From NCBI GenBank assembly GCA_963281255.1, contig OY725502.1, positions 2,480,001 to 2,544,000 on the forward strand: 64,000 bases of DNA. The letters run 5' to 3'. Position numbers and translations under genes: made by a program. Below, piece after piece: positions 43,324 to 53,254 of the stretch; position 1 is the stretch's first letter; every line of letters begins with the position of its first letter. Source of the stretch: Aphrocallistes beatrix (taxonomy: Eukaryota > Porifera > Hexactinellida > Sceptrulophora > Aphrocallistidae). The notes below the pieces were generated by a model. That model was not told the origin of the DNA. It made no database searches and saw only the letters and a program-made list of their open reading frames with translations.

Positions 43324-44844
43324 TGTCTGACTTTGCATGGGGTATTTTTATGTGTTGCGTTCTTATTTGGTATTTATAAGTGAAATTTCAATTTTTCTAT
43401 ACTAAAAATGACAATAACCATTCAATTACCATTTGTTATTTATTAATCTAAATTTATGAAAAGGTAATATACTACTGTTCATGTATAACAGTGATAATTA
43501 CTGTATTTGCTGGCGTGGGCTGTTCCTTCGTAAAATATTGGCATTGTATATAATTATCGATTAATAACACCGTATAATGCTCATAGAGTACATACGCTGT
43601 GTACCAAAGCAGTTCATTCCAGATAATAACCGAAATTATTGTCTAACTATTTAAATATAACAATTTTAAATCCAATCAGGAAAACTTAGGCATTTTTCAA
43701 CTTTTGAATTTCGTCTATTTTTACTGTGAGTAATCATTTCGGGATTTCGTTCTCAACCATAATTTTCACCTGGGATTTTCCTATTTATAGTAGCTACCCC
43801 AAACTTCTATGGCTTCCGTACTGAAAATTGCTCATACCGGAAATGATTTGGAGAATAAGTGACATATGAATAAAGGTCGAATACGTGTAAAATCTATATA
43901 ATTATTGTATCACATTATTATTATATTACCAAATATGATTGAAAATATGTTGCCATTTTGTTATTGTGATAATTTTACAATTGTAGACTTTAACTATCCA
44001 CATAGAATAATATGTTAAAATGTAAAAAGAACAGACTCATGAGAAAATTTTCCCCATGGTTAGAAATACTAAAGAATATAAGACAACTGCATTTCTAAAA
44101 CAAATAAACCCCACTGGAGAGAAGTTGGAATTTAGCACAATTCCCAATGTTTTATCAGAAAATCCTTAGAAGCTTAAAAGTGTTATAATTTTACTCCCTA
44201 ATAACTACACTCATGTTTGTTTTTGTAATCTAGAAACAGTAAATCTTTCACATTTCAGATACTTATTACGTATTATGATTTAAGAGACTATTGGTAGAAT
44301 GGCAATATATCTTTGTCTCTATATCACAGAATATCAAATTAATTCAGGGATAATTGGCAAGATGGAAGTAAATATGAATAATCTTAAGAAATAGACTTAT
44401 TACTGATATTTAGTAATAGGAAAGTATTAACAAAGTCTTAGAATCACTCGGATTCACTTTCACTGCTAGTTTGGTTTGTAGTAGGCTTTTAACGATTTCG
44501 AACCATCGCTGCTATTTCCTCAGTTGTAATGCCCACTTCAGCAAGTCGAGGGAGTAATACTAGTTTATTTACTTCTAAACCTCAAGACAGTTTTCACGTC
44601 TACACGCATAACTATATAGTAGCTGATAGGTAATGCAGAGTGTGCGTGTATTATTTTTATAGAATTGAGTTTAGCGTCAACATACAGGTCTTTGATATTT
44701 TGTGCTTTACTAGCCTTCTAAATACAAGGTCATTTCACTGGACGATTTGTAACAATCTAGGGATTTGAAAATTTCCATTCGCCAATCAGTATTAAGGTAA
44801 TCATCAAAGAATATATACATTATTCGTAGATCTAAAGAACATGT
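43324..44844. other. AT-rich stretch without recognisable genes
   Basis: No open frame longer than 60 codons, RNA gene or clear repeat end is visible. On the minus strand, 44,515-44,590 reads LAEVGITTEEIAAMVRNR before a stop. It is helix-like and could be a scrap of a transposase or exon, but it is too short to assign. Confidence 0.6.
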
Positions 44845-44846
44845 TA

Positions 44847-45709
44847 CAGTAACACCCTGGCTAATCCGAACAGCTCTGTTCCAATGTTCGAAAAAATCGT
44901 TCGGATTAGTGAATTTGTTCCGATTAGTGAAATAATACTCAATAGGGCATTAATTATAATAAATTTGATTGTTCGTAATTTAGTATATTATTTCGCAATG
45001 ATTGCTTATTTAACGGGGTTTCTCAAACTTATTGATATATTTAAGTTTATATACGTTTATTCAAAGCAAAGAGGTGAATAAAATAATATTTTGGGTGATG
45101 AAATCGAAAATGCACCTTGCACGACTGATCTATGTTTCTATTCGATTTAAGTTAATCAAGAAACACAATCACAGGTTGGAAAACAAAAAAATCGAAGGGC
45201 TCTGGGCAAGAGATTGGAGGCATATAAGAGTTTCCTCTCCGATATCGAACCTGATGAAGACGCATTACATATGAGCAGGAGACAACACAGTATATTTCGA
45301 AAAATGCATAGAGCATTTAAACAGTCCTGTTTGCCTCACTCCTTAACCTGCCAAGCATTCTGAATGCCCCTTTATATCAAATATTCAATAAACTTCTAAA
45401 AACTAACCTTTTGCACATCGAACACCCCCCCACAACTAGTCAGTTAAATACTTAATATGCACATCTTAAATTAACTTAAGTAAAATACATACATTACAAC
45501 CATACATATACCTATATACTTGCGTTCAATAAACGTACATATCATTATTAATTATTAACCTTAATATTCTAAAAGTCAGTATGTTTGCTTTATTTTAATA
45601 TTCGGACAAGTCTACAGGAACGAGATGGTACCCATACATAGAAGCAAATATTAAATTTAATCCGTTAATTGGGAACTCCGCTTAATCGGGACAAAATATC
45701 CAGACTATA
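44847..45709 (+). mobile_element. Possible pogo/Tigger-like relic
   Basis: At 44,847 a TA is followed by CAGTAACACCCTGG and then CTAATCCGAACA. CAGT ends with ATCCG/CGGAT words are common in pogo-like elements. A candidate right end is the segment TTAATCGGGACAAAATATCC ending near 45,709, but the two ends do not form a convincing inverted pair. In between, one frame from about 45,165 to 45,361 reads RRALGKRLEAYKSFLSDIEP and ends at a stop; it may be a transposase C-terminus. Treat the limits and the family as provisional. Confidence 0.3.
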
Positions 45710-45729
45710 GTATCTCGATTAAACGGAGT
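45675..45729. repeat. Imperfect hairpin
   Basis: ACTCCGCTTAATCGGGA at 45,675 is complementary, with three mismatches in 17, to TCTCGATTAAACGGAGT ending at 45,729. The loop is about 21 bases and contains TATAG. It resembles the paired ends of a tiny pogo-like MITE but no target duplication was identified. Confidence 0.55.
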
Positions 45730-45756
45730 GACCTATATAGTATATATATATATATA

Positions 45757-45940
45757 CAGTCAGGGTCGATTATTGTGAACCACCAGGGGACCAAAAAATC
45801 TGTTCATAATAGAGATACTTCATATTAAGCGAACTTGATTCAATACAAATCCTATCTAAAAATGAAATTGGGACCAGGAGGTTAGTTCATAATAAACGAA
45901 TGTTCACATTAAGCGGGTTCATATTAAGCGACCCTGACTG
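45757..45940. mobile_element. 184 bp pogo-like MITE
   Basis: The left end CAGTCAGGGTCG is matched exactly by the reverse complement of the right end. Similarity continues inward, with TTATTGTGAACC against TTAATATGAACC. TA flanks both sides (45,755-45,756 and 45,941-45,942), although the left TA lies in a (TA)n run. It has no coding capacity. The TA target and CAGT ends suggest a pogo/Tigger-type parent; the parent was not found in the window. Confidence 0.8.
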
Positions 45941-46055
45941 TATATACATCGAATTAATTGAAGAACCTGCCAGGCACAGAAAACTGAGTTTTGGCATGTG
46001 GGTGCTTTTTGGCTGTCTCTGTTCCGTGTGTTTTTAACTCACCGTGTGATTTTAA

Positions 46056-46700
46056 GGATACCGCCCTCGAAAAACCTTGCCTGGCGTAAAAAAAAAATTT
46101 TTAAAGCTAATTTCATTGTATTACTGAGCGGTCTACCATCTGATAGTACTAGTTGGACGGTATTTATTTTGATTTTTATGAGTTAACCCCCTAAAATTTA
46201 GCGGTACTAAAAATTAAAAAAATTATTGGAGGTTTTTGACGCATTTACCAATTAGTTTTTAACTTATTTGATAATTTTTTAATGATATGGACCTTAACAT
46301 TGTTTTGGCACCTTTGGAGGTTATATAACACAAAGATTTAGTAGAATGGCCAAATAAAATCCAAAAAAATAGCTCTATAAGGGAGTTCATTTGTATAATG
46401 CTCGTGAAATCGCCTGTTTGATATCAGATATTTAGCGATCAGTGTATCAGAAATAAGATTATGATCGTTTCAAAAAATTTGTTCGGATCTGACCATTTGT
46501 TCTTGAGATATCGCTTATTATAGATAAAGTTCGGGCATAATATCTCTCTATGTTCCCGAAAGAGGCCGATGTTGTCATATCTTAAAAACTATTGAAGATA
46601 TATAATCTATTATATTCTTAAATAAAAGGATATATGCGAAAATATATAGGTTCCTCAAACATTCCTTTGTCAAAAATAAACAATTCTCGACTTATCATTG
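46056..46700 (-). mobile_element. Truncated copy of a TTAA-flanked repeat (piggyBac-type by target only)
   Basis: This segment starts with TTAA then GGATACCGCCCTCGAAAAA and is the reverse complement of 59,806-60,450 at clear but imperfect identity. Similarity stops after CTTATCATTG at 46,700, so the other terminus is missing. There is no coding frame. The full-length relative is at 58,695-60,450, in the opposite orientation. Confidence 0.85.
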
Positions 46701-47029
46701 TTTTTACTGATAATTTATTCGGAACAAATTTATTGATTGGAAACTTCGTGGGTTCATTGATTAATCACAAAATTGCTGATAAAATGCCGCCCTCCCCTTT
46801 AGCGATTTATATATGAAATTAATTAATTTGGGAACTTCTTAGATTGGGTAATTGTCTGTGAGACCATGCTACCGTAAGATCTTTGTTAACTCCGTGATTC
46901 CATGAGAGTTGGCATCTCTGGTTTCAAGGGGTGTGGTTTTACTGATATAGTTTTTTTTATGACAATTGTAAATAATTGAAATTAATATTAATTTTGAGTA
47001 GGTGATCATCAGTGGAAATAAAGTAACTT
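46701..47029. other. No recognisable feature
   Basis: AT-rich sequence between the truncated TTAA element and the integrase relic. A CCGCCCTCCCC near 46,785 weakly recalls the TTAA-element terminus but has no partner. Nothing else was recognised. Confidence 0.5.
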
Positions 47030-47149
47030 CAGCTCAAACTGTACCATGACGTTCCTGCGCACCCTGGCATCAACGCTACCATCAAAGCTATGAGAGACAG
47101 AAATATACTTGGCCAGGAATGAATGAAGATATCAAAAAATATGTATGTA

Positions 47150-47682
47150 GTGAGTTAATTATTCCATCTTTGTATTTTATTACACCTTTGTTTCACTTAT
47201 GGAGCATTACTCATATAGTTGTAGTAGACTTGTAATTCGTAACTCTGGATAAGACAAACAAATTATTTATCCTCCATACTCACAAATGAATATACATTCC
47301 AATCACGCCGATTATACGGATCTCGGATAATATGAACGCTTTTCATTGGTCCCGAGGTGCTCGTATTTTAACGAGAGATAACTGTAGCTACATTTGATTG
47401 CTTGATGTATTGATAATTAGGGGTTTGTTTAGTTGCGAAACGATCAAAATTTGGTGTACTCGCATCACGTAGTTTGTGCGAAAACATAAATTCTTGTTTT
47501 CTCAGACGACCCACCAAGTAGAATTCAAAATTGAATACATAGCTATTACGTAATTGAGCATGACTTGAATAAAATTTGAACTTTTGACTCAAGTAATGTT
47601 CATTGACTAGTCATATAGAAACATACTATGTTGACTTTTGGTAAACATCCTGTATTATATGACGTACCAATTTTCTCTTCAG
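47150..47682 (+). other. Probable intron of the integrase relic
   Basis: The 533 bp interruption starts with the near-consensus donor GTGAGT and ends with the pyrimidine-rich acceptor TTTTCTCTTCAG. Removing it joins DIKKYVC to KKICHHC in frame, restoring the spacing between the integrase zinc ligands. A pogo-like end at about 47,384 (CAGTTATCTCTCG on the minus strand, flanked by TA) lies inside it and may be a MITE whose left side was not resolved. Introns in such genes are more typical of domesticated or GIN-like genes than of active retrotransposons. Confidence 0.65.
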
Positions 47683-47803
47683 AAAAAATTTGTCATCACT
47701 GTCAGACTGATGCTAATTTACCACCTCAACCTCAAAGGAAACTGCAACCAATTCTTCCCCCAGATCAGCCCTGGAAACACATCCATTTTGATCAGCAGCC
47801 GTA

Positions 47804-47960
47804 TTCTCTAAGATCTTAAGCACTAAGATCGATCTTAAGTCTTAAGGTCGATCTTAAGTCTCAAGATCGATCTTAGTTAAGATCGATCTTAAGATCGAAC
47901 TTAAAGCTATTCACTAAGAATTAAGATCGATCTTAAGATCGAACTTAAAAATAACGTTAA
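47804..47960 (+). repeat. Subterminal palindrome cluster of the Harbinger-like element
   Basis: Five or more copies of the self-complementary AAGATCGATCTT or close variants, many extended to AAGATCGATCTTAAG, are packed into about 150 bp at the left end. The right end (49,548-49,590) has fewer. The unequal density of repeated palindromes at transposon ends is typical of transposase or accessory-protein binding sites, and the Myb-like protein encoded inside is the obvious candidate ligand. That link is inference. Confidence 0.8.
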
Positions 47961-48597
47961 GGAAAATATGATTAGAATATAGCATTATACTAATCAAATA
48001 CAAAACTGAACTATAATATTGGTAATGGTAAGTAGTCACTTATTATTGATCTAGTGAAAATAAACTATATTTCTTCTTTTTGAGCAATATTGGGGCAGTT
48101 AATGTCAATATTAGGAGCAAAGAAGATTGATTAACCCACTCCTGTAAGACATAGCTTCTATCTATGTACATAGTTGTACCACCTGGAATGCCTGCTGGTG
48201 AGTCTCTTACGATATCTGTGGTGAAATCTTTGTTTTAACTTTGAATTCTATTATGAAAATTCAATGTTTTGTGCATGTAATCTATAATTATTCTACACTA
48301 GTCAATATCAAAGGAAGAGCTATCAAAGAGCATAAGTTGTATCTCATGAATTCATAATATTATATTGAACAAAACATATAAACGACAAGTGTCTTTATAT
48401 ATTGTAACATGAAAACCTCTCTAAGACAAAATATAAACACTGGATATGAGAAGAACAATAAATTGAACTCTATCGACGTTAAAATTTCTGCGTCATTTGG
48501 TGTTACGAAAATAGTAATTGGTGTCATTAGTGGTTATAGTAATCCTCCCGTGTATATAAATTGCTGCTGAGTACTTACATTAACAATACCAAACCAA

Positions 48598-49227
48598 ATG
48601 GACAAATCCCGAAAAGCAAATTGGACCAGAGAAGAAGAGTACAGTCTCATTAATGAAATTGAGTCAGCAGGTGAGATTTTGAGAGAGTCAGGAAATTCTG
48701 CTGACAAAAACAAAAGGAGGAAACAAATCTGGAGAGACATTGCAGCCAAACTCAACTCAGTGCATGGCAATGGCAGTGCTGTAGAGGATATTAGGAAAAA
48801 ATGGACCAACCTAAAGCTAAATGCAAAGTCCAAAGTTGATGCAAGCTTTAGGGAAGCCAGAAAGACTGGAGAGGGTACAAACACTGCTGGGCATGTAGAA
48901 AACGAAGATATGCAAATCCTATCAGCAGATAGAAGTATTTGTGCTGACTCTGCAGATCGGGTAACAGAGATGTTCCAAAACACCCCTGCTTTTAGTGGAA
49001 TTTCAGGTGCTGCTGAACTTTTTCAAGCACCAGCAATAGCATCAACAGTATCAGCTGCAGGTCCCAATGAATCTGAAGATACTCCAATTTTAGAGTCTCC
49101 AGCAGAAATTGAAATCCCAACAACGTATAAAGCATCAAAGAAAAGTCGGAAGAGAAGGCAAACTGTTGATGAGCAAGATGATTCGGTCGAACTCTTGAAG
49201 GTTGCGGACTTACTTCCATTACAGTAG
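48598..49227 (+). CDS. Myb/SANT-like DNA-binding protein of a Harbinger-like element
   Basis: The 209-residue product starts MDKSRKANWTREEEYSLINE. Residues 6-80 form a trihelix Myb/SANT-like domain with tryptophans at 9, 45 and 69 at the ends of its helices, and a basic third helix (DIRKKWTNLKLNAKSK). The middle is acidic and Ser/Thr-rich; a basic patch (KASKKSRKRRQ) near residue 180 could be a nuclear localisation signal. In Harbinger elements such proteins bind the element ends and help bring the transposase to the nucleus. In frame beyond the amber stop at 49,225, 29 more codons (including VLFQQMAVFSAQLQLIEEQR) run to TGA at 49,315, matching the coiled-coil tail usual for the family. The annotated stop is therefore probably a late nonsense mutation. 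Confidence 0.85.
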   Translation: MDKSRKANWTREEEYSLINEIESAGEILRESGNSADKNKRRKQIWRDIAAKLNSVHGNGSAVEDIRKKWTNLKLNAKSKVDASFREARKTGEGTNTAGHVENEDMQILSADRSICADSADRVTEMFQNTPAFSGISGAAELFQAPAIASTVSAAGPNESEDTPILESPAEIEIPTTYKASKKSRKRRQTVDEQDDSVELLKVADLLPLQ

Positions 49228-49731
49228 GAAGTTTTGTTCCAACAGATGGCTGTATTCTCAGCACAGCTGCAGTTAATAGAAGAACAGAGGGACTATTATC
49301 GATTAAAACGTCAGTGACTGCTGGAAAAATCATTGTAAATAGGAAAATAGGATCAAAGTGATTATTATCAGTCATGTGAATCAATATTAAGCCTGTCTCT
49401 ATAATTATGCATGTTAGAATTAGTGTAAGATTTATAATCAAAGAATGTATGTTTGTTTATTCATACAAACCCAAGAAGAATTTGCCAAGAATTATTGCAT
49501 GTGATACATGTTGCGATGTTACACACAATAAGAGAAATGTTTAAAAAAAGATCGAACTTAAGACTTAAGCACTAAGATCGATCTTAAGTTCTTAGTGAAT
49601 ACGGCTGCTGGTCTGTGATTTGAAGGAGAACTCTCAGGGCTACAAACATCTGGTCACGAGTTGTTATCTCTCTAAATTCTGTGCAGTTTGCCTTTTGAGT
49701 ACGAAAAAGAGTAGTGAGGTGTTGACACAAC

Positions 49732-49790
49732 TGGATAACAATACTCGGAAATGTAACAGTTGGATAAAAATACTCAGAAATGTAACAGTT
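49732..49790 (+). repeat. Two-copy tandem repeat of 29 bp
   Basis: Two adjacent units containing ATACTCGGAAATGTAACAGT and ATACTCAGAAATGTAACAGT differ at about two positions. They lie at the point where similarity to integrase is lost and may mark the rearrangement that truncated it. Confidence 0.7.
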
Positions 49791-49926
49791 TTAAATTCTC
49801 AATTTTGAGCTGCCCAATACGATTGTTGTGTTGGCAATCTAACATTAACTATATTATTTGCAACATTCAAATCTGTATATATTGGATAGAGGCATATTGA
49901 TGTTTTATGTTAGTCAAAATGATTTT

Positions 49927-50533
49927 TTAAAAATCAGAATCATAAAGTAGTACTCCATCAGACTGGACGTCACTACCAGACAAAGACATGTTTACACATA
50001 TACCCCTGAATTCTCCACACCAAGTAGAACAATATATGTCGTTCTTCCCACAACCGCAGCGCTTTGTTGGCTGTAGTACAATTCGCTGCAGTTGTCGGTC
50101 TTGCAATGGCACCTGATAATTTCCTTTAGTACCTGTGGTGCTGGTGCGAGATTCGTATGAATTGGTACCAATTTCCCATCATTGATCGTCCACCCCCAGC
50201 CTTCAGGATTCAAAAGCTTATTTGTTGATTTCCAATCCTGGACATGGAGATAGACTCGTTGGCTATGATATTGAGCGGCTGCAGATGTAGGGGGAATGGT
50301 ATGAGGCTGCATGCTAGTGTTACTTGTTGATACTTTCTCACAGAAAAGTCTGAGTCTGAGCTTATTTATGCCTTCCCCGGGCTTTCCATTATATAGAGTA
50401 ACGAGGACATTCTCACCTGCTTTAATGATCTCATCTTTTGTAGCATTCTGACGACTGAATGTTTCGCCCTCCTGGCGGAAATATACAATGTTTTGATTGC
50501 GTGACAAAGCTGTACCTGTAGCATCACCTAGAA
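49927..50533 (-). pseudogene. CXC-type cysteine-rich gene relic, 3' part
   Basis: Reading from 50,533 down, the peptide includes DEIIKAGENVLVTLYNGKPG, then HTIPPTSAAAQYHSQRVYLH, then EGWGWTINDGKLVPIHTN, then APQVLKEIIRCHCKTDNC. A frameshift near 50,070 is followed by KRCGCGKNDIYCSTWCGEF and RGICVNMSLSGSD, ending at 49,927. The CxC...C...CxC...C..C...C arrangement is like the tesmin/TSO1 CXC repeat. I recognise the layout as a multi-copy invertebrate gene family without an agreed name; function is unknown and may be linked to mobile elements. A second copy of its last codons is at 63,049-63,115. The 5' part continues beyond a hAT insertion at 53,255. Confidence 0.7.
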
Positions 50534-50670
50534 CAGTACTTCTCAACCTTTTCAGTTGCACGAAACCTTTTTGAAATTGGAAACGTTTCGCGGAACCCTC
50601 CTTCCTATTTATTGAATAAATAGCACAAATTGCACTTAACACAAAACTAAAGAATACAAAAGCTAATTAG

Positions 50671-52333
50671 TTAGTGACTTGTTTGTTGTTGTTTATTCTT
50701 AATTATGAGATCAAAGCGCGGATTATAATTGGCGAGAGCACATCGCATTGCAGTATCTAAGTTTTGATTAAGGCTATTCCTTGTTTTAGTATTTATGTGT
50801 GTGAGGCAAGAAAATCCTTTCTCACATATATACGTGTTAGAAAATTGTACTAGAGTTTTGATTGCCTATTCGGAAAGTATTTTCATTTCGCCTTTTTTCA
50901 AAACATAAACCCAAAAACCTTGCTCTGTTGTCATCGAATGTCTGGAATATGTTCTTCATGGTTATATCTGTGTGAATTTCTATGAGAGGTTCCAGCAGAT
51001 CCGCATTAGCAAGTGTAAGGCTCTTTGTGGAGAAAGGATCTAGAATCCAATACATTTCTTCCAGCTTTTTGACTTCTTCATTCGGAAAGTATTTATTAAA
51101 ATTTTTCTAAACAATTCAAATGAATAGATATTGGCATTTTAAGCTCTTTAAAATCGTCAACATGCGCTTCTGGAAGAACCTGATTTACTTGAGGAAAGCT
51201 GGATAAGTCTCCAATCTCAACTTTGTTTTCCCATAACTTCAGTTTCATTTTGAATGCTTCTACTTTGCTGTGTTGAGTAAATATGTCAGCATTAAGTCCT
51301 TGTAAGCTCAGGTTTGAAGAGTTTACTAGATCGAAAATAGATGCAAGGTAAGATTTTCCCTTTTCCACCAGCTCTGATACAATTGACCGTATGTATCACA
51401 TCTTCCAGTACAATCTCAAGTTCTCCTTTGTTACAGATCCGGTTTTAAACCGCTTCACTGCAAGTGCCTCACGATGGATTATACAGTGCTTAGATACACA
51501 GTGAGGAGCAATCGCTCGTATTCTTGTAATTACACCAGATTTTTTTCCCGTCATCGCTGCCGCACCATCTGCAGTAATCCCAGAACATTTTTCCCATGGA
51601 ATTCGGTTTTCTTTAATAAATTCATCTAACTTCAAGAAGATTGCTTCGCCTGTAGTGCACACTCCAACATCCAAACTGCAAAGATATTCCTCCCTAATAG
51701 TTTCTGCCTCCAGATCAGGGTAACGAACATAAGCTAAAAGCTGTGCTCGACTACTGACGTCAGTTGATTAATCAAGTTGTAACCCAAACCAGCACGTATC
51801 TCGCAGTTTTTGGAAAAGTTGGTCTTGTAGGTCGATATTTATATCTATCGCTCGCCGTAACATCGTGTCATTGGATAAAGGGAGTTCCTTCACTCTTTAA
51901 CAGCTTTCTCATTGTGGAGTTCTTCAGCGGCAATAATAAGACTTGGTTTGATAACATCTTCTCCTTCAGTAAATGGTCTCCTTTGTTTACACAAGACCTC
52001 AGCGATTCGATATGATGCTCGCAATAGGTCAGCCTCTCCACCAATAACTTTCATTATCTGATTAAAGGAGGATTTCTGTTTACAGGTGAGTTCACACATC
52101 CTTTCAAAATATCCCTTTGTTTTAGTTTGATATTCTTTGTGGTTTGCCAGATGCCGTTTTAGTTTCGCCGGTGCAAGAGAGGAGTTGCACAACCGTTCTC
52201 CACAAATGAGGCAGTCGGCTTCTGGTTCAGAACACTTCATCTGATCATATTGAACTCTTCGCTTTTTCTTAGGCTGTTCTTTCACAGCGAAATCCGCTTC
52301 CGTGTTCTCGGGCATCTCTTTCCAAAATATCAA
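50671..52333 (-). pseudogene. hAT transposase relic (BED-type zinc finger, ZBED5/SCAND3-like)
   Basis: The N-terminus from 52,333 carries a BED-like finger (CLICGERL...LKRHLANH). Next comes a first catalytic Asp motif, LQLDQSTDVSSRAQLLAYVR, around 51,760. The second is GITADGAAAMTGKKSGV, followed by SKHCIIHREALA, around 51,540. The middle is IFDLVNSSNLSLQGLNADIF. The C-terminal dimerisation region (VQFSNTYICEKGFSCLTHIN) around 50,800 holds the expected Glu. The stop is at 50,671. Frame changes or stops near 51,890, 51,390, 51,090 and 50,840 inactivate it. The order and spacing match the hAT group that gave rise to ZBED5-like host genes; this copy is a transposon, judged by its ends. Confidence 0.9.
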
Positions 52334-52446
52334 TGGAATTATTTGGAATTATTTGTAATGCAAAATTGAACAAAGTATCCTGCTTCATTTGACAGAAGGG
52401 CTCAGTTGTATTCAATATTCGTAAAATTAAAAGGCAATGACATGTA

Positions 52447-52921
52447 CAGTACCCAGACAAAAGTATTTGCACACTTCATTATCTCACGTTGATTTAATAC
52501 TAAATGGGTCTATTTATGAAGATTAAAACTCCGAAACGGTAAGTGATACAACTAATCGGGTTTCAGATTCGAAATCTTCGCATTCGAATTAGTTATTGTA
52601 GGATATTTCTAATCAATTATTAATTCCCAATGTTTTCAAATTATCAATCACTGCCACCTTGTGCCACATATCTCCCTTTTTATCACTATACATTATGGTG
52701 ATGTACTACCTCTTGTGTCACAGGTTGATAATTTTACTCATTGGGTTGAGCAATTTATTAGAAATATTTTACAATAACTAATTCGAATGCGAAGATTTCG
52801 AATCTGAAACCCGATTAGTTGTATCATTACCGTTTTGGAGTTTTAATATTCATAAATAGACCCATTTTAGGATAAAATCAACGTGAGATAATGAAGTGTG
52901 CAAATATTTGTATGGGTACTG
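52447..52921. mobile_element. 475 bp MITE with long inverted repeats
   Basis: Arms of about 155 bp (52,447 to about 52,603, and about 52,762 to 52,921) are inverted copies with few mismatches, starting CAGTACCCAGACAAAAG and CAGTACCCATACAAATA. TA flanks each side. The roughly 160 bp centre has no coding sign. It sits upstream of the hAT transposase start, so it landed after the hAT. TA target and ends suggest a Tc1/mariner-type parent. One arm of a second copy is at 63,118. Confidence 0.93.
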
Positions 52922-53254
52922 TATATGTATATTTGTAGCTGATTAAAATTATGTTTCACAGTGATATCGTGTCAAACTGGTAACAAATATCTAAGTATCA
53001 CAATTGATGTAATACCTCAAGTGATTCATATGATTCTTTATTATAAAGTATGGCTTTAACTGTCAAAATAATATCAGATAACAATCAATACATTGAATCA
53101 CTAAGTGATGTTCTGGTTGCTATGTGTGCTAATAATTTTCAATACAGAATGTTTTAACAATGTAATATAGTATGTATATGTTTCTGAGTCAAGGAACCCC
53201 AAGTTTCAGTGAACCCTAAAATCACTTTGGCGGAACCCCGGTTGAGAAGCACTG

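Larger units (their letters stand above)
47796..49607 (+). mobile_element. Harbinger-like non-autonomous element carrying a Myb-like gene
   Basis: The ends are perfect 11 bp inverted repeats (CAGCCGTATTC), followed inward by related AAGATCGATCTTAAG-rich tracts. The flanking triplets are CAG at 47,793-47,795 and CTG at 49,608-49,610, a 3 bp target duplication with one mismatch. The interrupted integrase reads in frame across the site (FD, one codon, VC), which fixes the borders. A short target site plus a Myb/SANT-like gene fits PIF/Harbinger elements, whose second gene is Myb-like. The DDE transposase gene is absent in 1,812 bp, so it would depend on a partner. Confidence 0.75.
47030..49735 (+). 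pseudogene. Integrase relic with an intron, split by a transposon
   Basis: Reassembled from the pieces, this encodes part of a DDE-type integrase of the Ty3/gypsy or GIN kind. Piece one (47,030-47,149) reads YHDVPAHPGINATIKAMRDR and, after a one-base frameshift near 47,108, WPGMNEDIKKYV. That supplies the two histidines of the HHCC zinc-binding domain. Piece two (47,683-47,792) reads CHHCQTDANLPPQPQRKLQP then PWKHIHFD, giving the two cysteines and the first core Asp. Piece three (49,611-49,735) continues VCDLKENSQGYKHLVTSCYL then SKF, which is the core strand region. An intron separates one from two, and a Harbinger-like element separates two from three. The rest of the core is not visible after VLTQL. 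It is a dead fragment. Confidence 0.82.
50534..53254 (-). mobile_element. hAT element with decayed ZBED-like transposase
   Basis: The left end CAGTACTTCTCAACC and the reverse of the right end CAGTGCTTCTCAACC are hAT-type inverted repeats. The flanking octamers are identical: ACCTAGAA at 50,526-50,533 and at 53,255-53,262, the 8 bp duplication expected of hAT. The insertion splits the CXC-type gene; removing it and one duplication copy gives a continuous minus-strand frame (VNETREILGDATGTALSR). Length is 2,721 bp, of which 475 bp is a later MITE. Two shorter relatives lie at 53,425-53,963 and 54,847-56,067. Confidence 0.95.

Noticed and set aside
44884-45274. Two short plus-strand frames as a possible gene
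   Set aside because: They overlap in different frames in AT-rich sequence and show no domain; only a possible pogo-like C-terminus in a third frame is mentioned, at low confidence.
47240-47384. Complete pogo-like MITE inside the integrase intron
   Set aside because: The right end (CAGTTATCTCTCG reversed, with TA) is plausible, but no convincing inverted left end was found, so it is noted only under the intron.
48534-49441. Minus-strand frames of 149 codons opposite the Myb-like gene
   Set aside because: They are low-complexity, hydrophobic shadows of the plus-strand coding sequence.
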